Positions 41,879-48,700 of a stretch of 64,000 nucleotides of DNA are shown here, piece after piece. The stretch covers positions 1 to 64,000 of the IMG/VR virus record IMGVR_UViG_3300034110_001237, one strand, 5' to 3'. This stretch comes from a virus. The notes below the pieces were generated by a model. The model saw only the letters and a program-made list of their open reading frames with translations. It did not search any database and was not told the origin of the DNA. The position numbers and the translations under genes were made by a program. Position 1 is the stretch's first letter; the number at the start of each line of letters is the position of its first letter.

Positions 41879-42400
41879 ATGTTGGAATTAATGATAAAGC
41901 TTATTTTGGTCAGTTTTTATGCCATAGTTACAGGTTGTAGTCCTGATGGACACCTAACTGATAATTTAGAACCACAAGGCAAGGCGTTTTTCAATCCTGA
42001 AAATAGAACCCTACTTGATTACAAGCTCTATGACAAAATGGACAACATCTCAAAAGATCCCCATTATACTTTTTTGAAAAAAGAAGATGATGTCACTTAT
42101 TATACCGTCAACAATCAAAAGAATGATCCACGACAATTATTGCTTACGGTCAGTGTGCGAAACGGTAAAATCTATTCGATAGAAACTCGTTACCAATATC
42201 CACATTTCAGTAATTGTAATGCGGCGACTCAACAAATCTATGATGAAACTAAAGATGTCTTCCCACTTTCAAAAAGACCTGATGTTAATGATAAAGGATA
42301 TCATTTCGATGGTGTTCATAATAATTTTATCTTTGTCACTGCGTGTACTGACCTCCTTGAATCAGATAAAATTATCCATAGTACTATTTATACACGATAA
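41879..42400 (+). CDS. Predicted lipoprotein, 173 aa
   Basis: MLELMIKLILVSFYAIVTGCS has a lipobox VTGC with cleavage before C20, shorter and less basic than usual. The mature part has paired Cys (SNCNAA, TACTD). ATG at 41879; ribosome site poor. Second lipoprotein of the window with 37517-38083. Envelope role unknown. Confidence 0.65.
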   Translation: MLELMIKLILVSFYAIVTGCSPDGHLTDNLEPQGKAFFNPENRTLLDYKLYDKMDNISKDPHYTFLKKEDDVTYYTVNNQKNDPRQLLLTVSVRNGKIYSIETRYQYPHFSNCNAATQQIYDETKDVFPLSKRPDVNDKGYHFDGVHNNFIFVTACTDLLESDKIIHSTIYTR

Positions 42401-42407
42401 GTGGTTG

Positions 42408-42435
42408 TTGACTGATGATGTAATTCGTTGATACT
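42408..42435 (+). promoter_or_regulatory. Promoter upstream of tRNA-Arg
   Basis: TTGACT (42408-42413), 16-nt spacer, GATACT (42430-42435), about 24 nt before the tRNA. Confidence 0.5.
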
Positions 42436-42458
42436 AGTGTTGGATACTTTCTAAAAAT

Positions 42459-42535
42459 CTCTGCGTAGCTCAGTTGGATAGAGTGCCCGCTTCCGAAGCG
42501 GTCGGTCGTTGGTTCGAATCCAACCGTAGAGGCCA
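42459..42535 (+). tRNA. tRNA-Arg (anticodon CCG)
   Basis: 77 nt with encoded CCA. Acceptor CTCTGCG/CGTAGAG (one G-T pair), U8-A9, D-arm GCTC/GAGT, anticodon loop TTCCGAA giving CCG (reads CGG), 5-nt variable loop, T-arm GTTGG-TTCGAAT-CCAAC, discriminator G, CCA. The first anticodon-stem pair is a C-T mismatch. CGG is expected to be rare in so AT-rich a genome, so the tRNA may serve a few genes, an altered host pool, or replace a cleaved host tRNA. The gene at 42557 follows closely and may share its transcript. Confidence 0.93.
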
Positions 42536-42556
42536 TATCATTATAGGAGACTACTT

Positions 42557-42901
42557 ATGAGCATTCAAAAATATCTATACCTTGCTGTTCTTATTGATAC
42601 TTCGCATGATTCTGTTTGTGTAGCCGCTGTAACCAAAGATACATGGGACAACCACAAGATGTATGACAATACTGATGATATTGAAGATGTAGTTGCTCGT
42701 ATTCAAGTCTCTGGTTATTTCTTAGAGTCCAGCGGATTAGATTTTTCCTTTCTAGATATCATTGAAAAAAACGAGATCCCTTTAACTCCAAAAGATGCCC
42801 CTGCCTTAATGAATGAAATTAAAAAAAGTGGTTTTGTTATCAATCATGATTTTGCTCATAAAATATACGAAGATTCTAATGGTCAATACACCGTCCCTTA
42901 G
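42557..42901 (+). CDS. Hypothetical acidic protein, 114 aa
   Basis: AGGAG before the ATG, 21 nt after the tRNA CCA, so possibly a tRNA-mRNA dicistron. N-terminal strand (YLYLAVLIDTSHDSVCVAAV) then acidic helical part. Unrecognised. Confidence 0.75.
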   Translation: MSIQKYLYLAVLIDTSHDSVCVAAVTKDTWDNHKMYDNTDDIEDVVARIQVSGYFLESSGLDFSFLDIIEKNEIPLTPKDAPALMNEIKKSGFVINHDFAHKIYEDSNGQYTVP

Positions 42902-42929
42902 ACTAAATTCAACAAATAACCTCTAAAAA

Positions 42930-42949
42930 GAAACACTTTATAGTGTTTC
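42930..42949 (+). terminator. Hairpin, probable terminator
   Basis: GAAACACT/AGTGTTTC with TTAT loop; the T-run is short. Confidence 0.6.
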
Positions 42950-42954
42950 ACCCT

Positions 42955-42982
42955 TTGACAATTAATTATAAAGTGATTAAAT
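42955..42982 (+). promoter_or_regulatory. Sigma70-type promoter
   Basis: TTGACA (42955-42960), 16-nt spacer, TGA-TTAAAT (42977-42982), with a leader of about 20 nt. Confidence 0.55.
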
Positions 42983-43008
42983 GAAAATATAAATAATTGT
43001 ATAAAATT

Positions 43009-43449
43009 ATGTTTGCACTTATTATTACCATCGTCTCAATCGCAATGGTCACTGCATTGTCAGCCGCCACTCTCTATTACATGAGCACTGTTACATTCTC
43101 CCAAACTGTTAAAGTTGATGCTTCCGTTTTTATTTCGGGGGCTGAGCAAATCGCGGCAGCTTTTGTCCTTCACAATCTCAACGGAGTTGATAACACGCCT
43201 ACGCTGGATAGTTTACTGCCTGACTATTTAACCATCGTTCCTAACTACAAAGGAGCTGAATATTTATTTCATGCGACTTATAAAAACTACTTAACAACAC
43301 ATGTTTCGAGAGATGTGTGCTTGGAATTGAATAGTCGAAATGGAATAACTGTTGAAACTCCAGATGTAACCCAATATACTTATTCTTGTTTAGTAGGGGA
43401 TGATGTTGAACCACCACTGGCTTTTTACAAAGTTCTGGAGAACCATTGA
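43009..43449 (+). CDS. Pilin-like or anchored extracytoplasmic protein, 146 aa
   Basis: A hydrophobic N-terminal helix (MFALIITIVSIAMVTALSAA) runs into FSQTVKVDASVF and SGAEQIAAAFVLHNLNG, the feel of a type IV pilin-like stem helix, then a soluble domain with two Cys (DVCLELN and YSCLVG) near the C-terminus as in pilin disulfide loops. There is no prepilin cleavage site of the classical kind. No ribosome binding site is visible before the ATG. Alternative: an ordinary signal-anchored protein. Confidence 0.65.
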   Translation: MFALIITIVSIAMVTALSAATLYYMSTVTFSQTVKVDASVFISGAEQIAAAFVLHNLNGVDNTPTLDSLLPDYLTIVPNYKGAEYLFHATYKNYLTTHVSRDVCLELNSRNGITVETPDVTQYTYSCLVGDDVEPPLAFYKVLENH

Positions 43450-43456
43450 TTGTATT

Positions 43457-44236
43457 TTAGATTCCTGCCATTTCTAATACCGTCATGTTTTCATTGAGTC
43501 CATTATCAAAAATTCCTTTTAAATATAAATCTTTTAGTTCCATGTAAAAAATTTCACAGTTTTCTGATGTTCTTATATCACTTATCGAAAAGTGAGGATA
43601 CATTTCTAAAAATGTTTGATTATATAAGAAAGCTTTCCAACTAATTTTATTAAAAAATTGATCAAATTTGTCAATTTCTCCATGAGATATTATATTTAAT
43701 GGATCAAATGATCTACTAAAATCAATATTTATTTTTTTTTCTATATTGCCTAGCTCATTAAATTTATATTTAATAATGACTACATCAATATCATCATTAT
43801 TTATATCTAAAATTCGACTGATTGAATGCTTAATTTTATTAAATTTCGTATCAATAGTGATATTAAAATCAAACATATTGTGTGTTTCTTTAAAATTCTC
43901 TTTATTATCAAAAATGTCTCTTTGACCAATTAATCTATAACCTTCGATTTGTTGATTTTTATCATATTCAAAATGAAGAGTTCCAGCAGAATCTTTGACA
44001 CCAAATGTAGAGGAAGCATGATTTTTATCACCCACCATATAACGATTAATTCGAATATTTTCAAAGTTAATCGAATCGTCATAATGTTCATTTATTTCAT
44101 TTAACCAGTGGATGATTCTATGTTTAAAATAAAAAATGTATTCAGGTTGCATCGCAACCATACAAATCCTTCTACCTTTCAGGATAGAAAAGTCTGGTTT
44201 CATATAGTCAAATTCAACAGTTTCATCAGTTTTCAT
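43457..44236 (-). CDS. Tag-bearing hypothetical protein, 259 aa
   Basis: Soluble, ends NMTVLEMAGI. Contains DINNDDIDVVIIKYKFNELG and a C-terminal helical segment. Unrecognised; related to the other tag proteins in tail and composition. Weak AGGA site before the ATG. Confidence 0.75.
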   Translation of the reverse strand: MKTDETVEFDYMKPDFSILKGRRICMVAMQPEYIFYFKHRIIHWLNEINEHYDDSINFENIRINRYMVGDKNHASSTFGVKDSAGTLHFEYDKNQQIEGYRLIGQRDIFDNKENFKETHNMFDFNITIDTKFNKIKHSISRILDINNDDIDVVIIKYKFNELGNIEKKINIDFSRSFDPLNIISHGEIDKFDQFFNKISWKAFLYNQTFLEMYPHFSISDIRTSENCEIFYMELKDLYLKGIFDNGLNENMTVLEMAGI

Positions 44237-44314
44237 TTTCGCATAATCCTATTTAATTACATTGCTGCTATTCGAATGACTTCAAAAATATCATATAAGT
44301 CATTGAGAAAACTC

Positions 44315-44785
44315 TTACAATCCTTTCTGTTGAAGATCTTCACGTTTAACGCTTTCTTCGAGCGACTTTCGAAATTTTTCAACCATGATATCAACACCAT
44401 TAGGATTTTTACGGAAGAAAGCTTCCATACGTTCCACGTTGATGTCATCATCTCCCTTACGATTATAGAATAGCAATTCGGACACTGCTTGATCAGCCAG
44501 TCCAGTCAGATCTTCATCAGAAAGGTCGTAACCTTGTAAAAGATCATGAAGCTTGTGAGCGTAAGCGTATTCAGTGATTGCTTTCACAATCAATTCGCTG
44601 CCATTTTCCATGTAATAATCATAGAGCATAGAAATATCTTTGTAAGCAACTTCATCCTTTACGAGTTCTAAAACACTCCAAATGTAGCCACCATTCGATT
44701 TTTTAAGATTTTGTTTAACCACAGAAGGTTCATACAAGCCATCAATGAACTCTTTCATTTCTTCAAAACTTTTCATTTCTGCCAT
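44315..44785 (-). CDS. Hypothetical helical protein, 156 aa
   Basis: Almost all helix, acidic N-terminal half (MAEMKSFEEMKEFIDGLYEP) and charged C-terminus (EKFRKSLEESVKREDLQQK). AGGAG before the ATG and a good promoter at 44812-44840. Unrecognised. Confidence 0.78.
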   Translation of the reverse strand: MAEMKSFEEMKEFIDGLYEPSVVKQNLKKSNGGYIWSVLELVKDEVAYKDISMLYDYYMENGSELIVKAITEYAYAHKLHDLLQGYDLSDEDLTGLADQAVSELLFYNRKGDDDINVERMEAFFRKNPNGVDIMVEKFRKSLEESVKREDLQQKGL

Positions 44786-44811
44786 GATCCATCTCCTAAA
44801 TAATTTCGAGA

Positions 44812-44840
44812 ATTATACCATATTGCTTCAATTCTCGCAA
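44812..44840 (-). promoter_or_regulatory. Leftward promoter, extended -10
   Basis: Minus strand TTGCGA (44840-44835), 17-nt spacer, TGG-TATAAT (44817-44812). Confidence 0.7.
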
Positions 44841-44853
44841 CGAAAATATAGGC

Positions 44854-44882
44854 TTGTCATTTGTTGGATATTTTGTTAGAAT
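44854..44882 (+). promoter_or_regulatory. Rightward sigma70-type promoter
   Basis: TTGTCA (44854-44859), 17-nt spacer, TAGAAT (44877-44882); divergent with the leftward one. Confidence 0.65.
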
Positions 44883-44913
44883 ACACACCACACTTTAAGA
44901 GGATACGCTTACC

Positions 44914-45237
44914 ATGTCTACACTTATTGATCTTGCTTTGAAAGACGCTTCTGATAGTATCGGCACATCTTCATCTGCCCAATATCAGATTAAACATTAT
45001 TTGGAAAGTACTCTTAGACAGTTACAAGAAGAGTGTCTCACACTCCAAAATGTCATTTCAATGCTAAATATCGAAACTGATGTCAAAGCATTGGAAAAAC
45101 TTAATAAAGCAGTCGAACTGAACCGTTCTCGTTATACTGATACGATTAAAGCCTCTGACCAGTTAGATAAAGCTATTGATGCACTTAGTCGTGGAAGTCG
45201 CTGGTTGACAGCAGTTTCTGATGAAGTTAAAGCCTGA
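44914..45237 (+). CDS. Hypothetical coiled-coil protein, 107 aa
   Basis: AGAGG before the ATG. Predicted helical hairpin (HYLESTLRQLQEECLTLQN, then a Lys/Glu-rich helix). No motif. Own promoter and terminator. Confidence 0.78.
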   Translation: MSTLIDLALKDASDSIGTSSSAQYQIKHYLESTLRQLQEECLTLQNVISMLNIETDVKALEKLNKAVELNRSRYTDTIKASDQLDKAIDALSRGSRWLTAVSDEVKA

Positions 45238-45260
45238 ATACACCTTTTAATGAACGATAA

Positions 45261-45287
45261 AAAACCATCTTAGGATGGTTTTTTTAT
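45261..45287. terminator. Bidirectional terminator
   Basis: AAAACCATC/GATGGTTTT, TTAG loop, flanking A- and T-runs. The stop codon of the leftward gene 45270-45830 lies inside it. Confidence 0.85.
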
Positions 45288-45830
45288 TGTCATCATTAAA
45301 TTTTTTTGATGTTTAATGTAGTTGATTAATTGATCTTCATTCAAATCAATTTTGTCTTGTTGTAATTGAGTAATTAGTTGTTCTTTATTGTTTTCATGTT
45401 GATATTTGGTGTTAACTATTTTTAATAGCTCTTTGTAACCTTTATCAATTTCAGCTTGATGATTACTGTTAAAAAATACAAGTTGATAGCTCGACAAAAC
45501 TATTAAGTAAAAAACTATAACACACTTTATAATTTTTATCCCATTTTTACTTGTAATATTAGATGATAAAAATGAAATAGTGTAGAAAAGTGTTAATGAT
45601 ACGGATAACACACTGCATAATATCAATATTCTTAATGTTTTATTGGTGTTTATCTGGTAGCTGTATGCAAATCCATTGATGTGTAAAAATATATCGCCTA
45701 TCAATGAAGCCGATATGTAAAAACCAAACATAAAAATTAATCCAGCGATTATAATGTTTTTTCTTTTGATTTTAAATATTGAAGTATTTCTATCATCTTG
45801 TGTGATGTTGGGTTCCATTTTAATGCTCAT
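45270..45830 (-). CDS. Membrane protein with coiled tail, 186 aa
   Basis: About four membrane helices between residues 25 and 125, then a charged helical tail (QHENNKEQLITQLQQDKIDL). The 3' end runs into the terminator hairpin. Weak ribosome site. Unrecognised. Confidence 0.75.
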   Translation of the reverse strand: MSIKMEPNITQDDRNTSIFKIKRKNIIIAGLIFMFGFYISASLIGDIFLHINGFAYSYQINTNKTLRILILCSVLSVSLTLFYTISFLSSNITSKNGIKIIKCVIVFYLIVLSSYQLVFFNSNHQAEIDKGYKELLKIVNTKYQHENNKEQLITQLQQDKIDLNEDQLINYIKHQKNLMMTIKKPS

Positions 45831-45929
45831 TTATTCTTATTATTATACGAAGTATTTCATGCAACCATTAAAAGTCAAATCATTAATTTACATTATTTTA
45901 TAGAAATTATTAAAAGACAGACGAAAAAA

Positions 45930-45951
45930 AAGGAACTCTTTCAAGTTCCTT
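45930..45951 (-). terminator. Leftward Rho-independent terminator
   Basis: AAGGAACT/AGTTCCTT stem with a T-run when read leftward, ending 46342-45950. Confidence 0.85.
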
Positions 45952-46342
45952 ATTCTTGTCTTACTGATACCGACACTGATTCAGAGTAATAACCGTTTGA
46001 TGACCCGAAGAATCGTAACACCACCAATCCTCGCTCAGTCGCCATTCGATAATAAGTCCAAGTAAATGATTCACCCTGATAGCAAGATACTCCAACAACC
46101 TCATCATTGCTACAAGTTTCCTCAGCCATAACAACAGTGTGTCCGATTAAATCATCAATGTCGCCAATGATCTCTTCCAAATACACGTCTTCACAGCAAT
46201 CTTGGGAGTGATAGAACGTAAACACTAAACCACTTGTTGTACGTACTACAAACTCTTCATCGTGACGGTTACCGCTCACAGATACGATAGTTTCACCCAC
46301 CATTCTGTTCAATGTTTCGTTTACTTCGTTTTGCATATTCAT
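45950..46342 (-). CDS. DUF7448-like protein, 130 aa
   Basis: The pattern GETIVSVSG.., FTFYHSQDCCEDVYLEEI and GDIDDLIGHTVVMAEE matches what I know as the DUF7448 family of small phage and bacterial proteins (YHxQDCCExVxIExI signature). Function of the family is unknown. The first nine residues (MNMQNEVNE) are extra. AGGAG before the ATG; promoter at 46411-46439 and own terminator. Confidence 0.78.
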   Translation of the reverse strand: MNMQNEVNETLNRMVGETIVSVSGNRHDEEFVVRTTSGLVFTFYHSQDCCEDVYLEEIIGDIDDLIGHTVVMAEETCSNDEVVGVSCYQGESFTWTYYRMATERGLVVLRFFGSSNGYYSESVSVSVRQE

Positions 46343-46410
46343 AATAATTCTCCTATTCGTTAATCTACGAATGCATAAGAGTTTTATTTATTATTGATGA
46401 ATATGTCGCT

Positions 46411-46439
46411 ACTATACCACGATGTAATTTTGAACGCAA
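46411..46439 (-). promoter_or_regulatory. Leftward promoter, extended -10
   Basis: Minus strand TTGCGT (46439-46434), 17-nt spacer, TGG-TATAGT (46416-46411). Leader of about 60 nt. Confidence 0.65.
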
Positions 46440-46522
46440 GCCATTATTTTAGAATTTTAGTTATGCTTTCGTGTTGTTCATCGGTATTGTATGGATTTAA
46501 GGACTAAAACACCTTTAAAACA

Positions 46523-46551
46523 TTGCAATGATGGATGATTTCTTGTACAAT
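46523..46551 (+). promoter_or_regulatory. Rightward sigma70-type promoter
   Basis: TTGCAA (46523-46528), 17-nt spacer, TACAAT (46546-46551). Confidence 0.65.
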
Positions 46552-46557
46552 ACAGAC

Positions 46558-46654
46558 AGAGTTAAGCCAATGAGTATGGCTATAAAACAGGCTTAGTTCT
46601 TGTATTGGAGCTGATTTCAGACTTTAAATCATAAACCTATTTGGAGATAAAACC
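46558..46654 (+). promoter_or_regulatory. Leader with alternative hairpins and short upstream ORF
   Basis: AGCCA (46565-46569) can pair with TGGCT (46577-46581), or TAAGCC (46563-46568) with GGCTTA (46590-46595); the two folds exclude each other. An eight-codon ORF (46570-46596, MSMAIKQA) runs through both, so its translation could choose the fold. An attenuator-like control of 46655 is possible. Confidence 0.35.
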
Positions 46655-47059
46655 ATGTATCAATCTTATCAAGACTTTTTAAAAGCTACCGAAGACTCCC
46701 ATAAGGCTATGGTGACTTCTGGTGAAAAAATGAGTTTGGATGCCTATCGTGAAACAGTTGCCAAACTGTTTGGCTACGAGACAGTTGAAGCGTTCAAGGA
46801 CGTATTGGACAGCAATTATCAGCCCGGTTATGTGTTGGTGTATATGTGGCAAGGTGTGACGGACACTGTTCGAGCTTACAAAGACACCGAATCAGGAAAA
46901 GCTCAAATGCTGGAAGATTTTGTGGATAAGGTCAAAGATCGTCTGGATGTTTTGCCCGATGGTTCACTGTCGAGTGAAGACCAATGCATTCTGGATGATT
47001 CCGTAGATTCCCTGTTCTACGAAGATTCAAAAGTTACTGTGACATGCTACAAGGTGTAA
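46655..47059 (+). CDS. Hypothetical acidic protein, 134 aa
   Basis: TTGGAG before the ATG. The segment YRETVAKLFGYETVEAFKDV recalls the glyoxalase-related domain at the start of the ATPase at 773 (an LGY/FGY helix turn). Acidic C-terminal half. No catalytic motif. Confidence 0.75.
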   Translation: MYQSYQDFLKATEDSHKAMVTSGEKMSLDAYRETVAKLFGYETVEAFKDVLDSNYQPGYVLVYMWQGVTDTVRAYKDTESGKAQMLEDFVDKVKDRLDVLPDGSLSSEDQCILDDSVDSLFYEDSKVTVTCYKV

Positions 47060-47077
47060 CATCAACCAGTTAAAAAT

Positions 47078-47100
47078 AAACCATCTTCGGATGGTTTTTT
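47078..47100 (+). terminator. Rho-independent terminator
   Basis: AAACCATC/GATGGTTT, TTCG loop, T-run. Confidence 0.9.
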
Positions 47101-47132
47101 CATGATAAAATGTTCCATTTTAATGAATATTA

Positions 47133-47141
47133 TGATATAAT
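47133..47141 (+). promoter_or_regulatory. Extended -10 promoter
   Basis: TGA-TATAAT (47136-47141) upstream of 47181; no good -35. Confidence 0.45.
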
Positions 47142-47180
47142 TTCGATATTAACCAATTGTTTTTTATTGAGGATTTATCA

Positions 47181-48116
47181 ATGAAAGTTATCCAGCATAA
47201 TACACATTTTAATCGCTCTCTGCCAAAAGATGGCATTTCCGATAACTTGGTTTCATTTTTAGAGATGATTAATCAACAATTTTCATTTGATCACGCCCAT
47301 CTCTATCATCTGACAAATGCAAATATCAGTGATTACAAAAGTGTTATCATTGAGGCTATTGGTAATCGTATTAAATTGCTTCGTGGTGTTGGGCCAAGAG
47401 ATAACCAAGATTCATTGGTTAAGGAAATTAATTCTGATTTTGATGAGATTATGGATGCAAATATTTTTCCAGTATCTTTGATTATTTTTGATTATGTCTA
47501 TGGTTCAACAGTAGAATCTTCAATGGTATTTTTTCATGAACATAATAACATGTTAATGATTAATACTAAATTTTCTACATTAGTTTTTGAAAATAAATAC
47601 TTTCATGCTCCAAATATTTCTTCATCTGATGGTCTTTATTATTCCCCTGCTGTAGAATCGCTTGCTTATGAAAGTTCTACCACAAAGGGAACTTTTCCTT
47701 TTGCATCATTTTTAATCCCTGTTAATATAGAAAAAAATCATTTTGAATCGCCATACAGAGAAATTCATCAGAAAAAAGCAGAATTTCAAGTAAGAGAGCT
47801 TGATGGTGGTCAAGATAAATTTCAACAAGTAACAATTCCACCTAATTTTGATATGAATAAATTTATGTTTCGATCTAATGGTCAGCCAAAGATTCTTAAT
47901 ACGAGACTTATCTATAACAATGAAGTTATTTTTAATGATTATGATATTATTGTTTGTGATCCACAAAAAATAGTTATGCAAAAGTTACTACCCTTTTTGA
48001 CTGACTTTAAATCACAATATGAGATTATTGATAGCATGCCTGTACAGGTTTCTTCCGAATATTATGAACATTTCAAAGCCAATATCTTGCCTGTTATTGA
48101 TATGGCTAAATGTTAA
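47181..48116 (+). CDS. Tag-family protein, 311 aa
   Basis: ATG at 47181 with GAGG 8 nt upstream. The N-terminal LVSFLEMINQQFSFDHAHLYHL matches the start of the 2520 array members (LVSFLKETYSYDRVTYYSF in copy 4), so this is a dispersed fifth member. Ends PVIDMAKC, the tail motif with a terminal Cys. Lies directly before the unusual non-coding RNA. Confidence 0.8.
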   Translation: MKVIQHNTHFNRSLPKDGISDNLVSFLEMINQQFSFDHAHLYHLTNANISDYKSVIIEAIGNRIKLLRGVGPRDNQDSLVKEINSDFDEIMDANIFPVSLIIFDYVYGSTVESSMVFFHEHNNMLMINTKFSTLVFENKYFHAPNISSSDGLYYSPAVESLAYESSTTKGTFPFASFLIPVNIEKNHFESPYREIHQKKAEFQVRELDGGQDKFQQVTIPPNFDMNKFMFRSNGQPKILNTRLIYNNEVIFNDYDIIVCDPQKIVMQKLLPFLTDFKSQYEIIDSMPVQVSSEYYEHFKANILPVIDMAKC

Positions 48117-48135
48117 TATTTTTTCAAAAAAAGTA

Positions 48136-48164
48136 TTGCCAAAGTGATCGAAATGTCGTATAAT
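48136..48164 (+). promoter_or_regulatory. Near-consensus promoter for the ncRNA
   Basis: TTGCCA (48136-48141), 17-nt spacer, TATAAT (48159-48164). Predicted start about 48170-48172. No start codon or Shine-Dalgarno sequence follows. Confidence 0.85.
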
Positions 48165-48187
48165 AGTCCCGTTGTTAAGCAATAAGG

Positions 48188-48509
48188 TAATCTTGGGAAG
48201 TTGGCTTAGAAGCAGCCATCTTATAATGAGTAGAGCGGTTGCCATAGGTGTTTGGGATTAAGTGATGGTAAGCATCGGGTTTAAATGATTTAGCGGTCAT
48301 TTAAAGGTATCGGTGACAAGTGAGCCACGGTTTGTCGAAATCGAATCCACATTAAAGTAGATTTTGCAGATCAAAACGCCTCAGCCAAAAGCTCCCAGTT
48401 CTTGCAATAATGTAAGAATTCGCCGTGGTTGTGGTCTTGGTCAAGTAAGGAGGCACCCCAGAAATGGTAAGGCTGAATTCTCTTTTGGCGTAATAGCACA
48501 CCATGATTA
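48188..48509 (+). other. GTPase-associated-centre mimic within the ncRNA (split H42/H43/H44)
   Basis: In 23S rRNA helices 43 and 44 follow one another and are closed by helix 42; uL11 and thiostrepton bind there. Here H43 (48200-48220) keeps the loop with the equivalent of A1067, and H44 (48488-48497) keeps the equivalent of A1095. The GG-GA-x-GTTGG junction 5' of H43 and GC-x-CAC 3' of H44 are also kept. The closing stem differs in sequence but still pairs, as expected for selection on structure. The direct H43-H44 link is replaced by a large insertion. Confidence 0.8.
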
Positions 48510-48533
48510 TGATTGTTTTTGCAACAAAACCTG

Positions 48534-48599
48534 CCACTAAGGCTGACCTTGGCCCTCTAAAAGCTAAAGGGAACGGTTCGACTCCGTTGTGGTGGACCA
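48534..48599 (+). other. tRNA-like 3' domain of the ncRNA
   Basis: T-arm AACGG-TTCGACT-CCGTT (48572-48588), acceptor 3' strand GTGGTGG (48589-48595), discriminator A and CCA (48597-48599). The nearest partner is CCACTA (48534-48539), giving 6 pairs, followed by a mini D-arm (AGG/CCT around CTGA) and a CCCT/AGGG stem with an 11-nt loop in place of the anticodon arm. An alternative partner, CCGTTGT at 48169-48175, would join the 5' and 3' ends as in tmRNA but needs five wobble pairs and overlaps the start site. Confidence 0.6.
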
Positions 48600-48609
48600 A
48601 CTTCTAAAT

Positions 48610-48645
48610 AATGCCAGCTCATAGTGATATGATGTTGGCATTTTA
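48610..48645 (+). terminator. Terminator of the ncRNA
   Basis: AATGCCA (48610-48616)/TGGCATT (48636-48642) with a 19-nt loop and TTTTATT after it. The next promoter begins immediately. Confidence 0.65.
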
Positions 48646-48674
48646 TTGTCTTTATTTTATTTTTATGATATACT
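48646..48674 (+). promoter_or_regulatory. Sigma70-type promoter, extended -10
   Basis: TTGTCT (48646-48651), 17-nt spacer, TGA-TATACT (48669-48674), for the three-gene operon 48701-50674. Confidence 0.65.
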
Positions 48675-48700
48675 TATCCAAATTTTTGGAGATCTGTTAA

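Larger units (their letters stand above)
48170..48599 (+). ncRNA. ncRNA carrying a 23S GTPase-centre mimic and tRNA-like 3' end
   Basis: Stand-alone RNA of about 430 nt with its own promoter and a terminator at 48610. No credible protein is encoded on either strand. 48200-48220 is a 21-nt exact copy of 23S rRNA helix 43 (about E. coli 1059-1079), and 48488-48497 (GCGTAATAGC) copies the helix 44 loop (about 1091-1100). TAATCTTGG (48188-48196) and CCATGATTA (48501-48509) pair in 8 of 9 positions where helix 42 would be. Between the two helices lie 267 nt with their own stems: 48264-48267/48273-48276, 48280-48288/48297-48305 (9 bp), 48325-48330/48423-48428, 48381-48386/48471-48476 and 48399-48405/48412-48418. 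The 3' end is tRNA-like with CCA. Not a tmRNA: there is no tag frame and no matching 5' end. Possible roles are binding uL11 or a translational GTPase; none is shown. Confidence 0.85.

Noticed and set aside
48200-48220. Piece of a 23S rRNA gene or rRNA operon
   Set aside because: Only helix 43 and a displaced helix 44 loop match; flanking 23S sequence is absent and the closing stem is different.
48170-48599. tmRNA (ssrA)
   Set aside because: Length and the tRNA-like 3' end fit, but there is no tag reading frame ending in a stop, no typical 5' acceptor and D-loop sequence, and the rRNA-like elements have no place in tmRNA.
48352-48600. 82-aa reading frame on the minus strand across the ncRNA
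   Set aside because: No ribosome site or promoter on that strand, and the composition reflects the structured RNA, not a protein.
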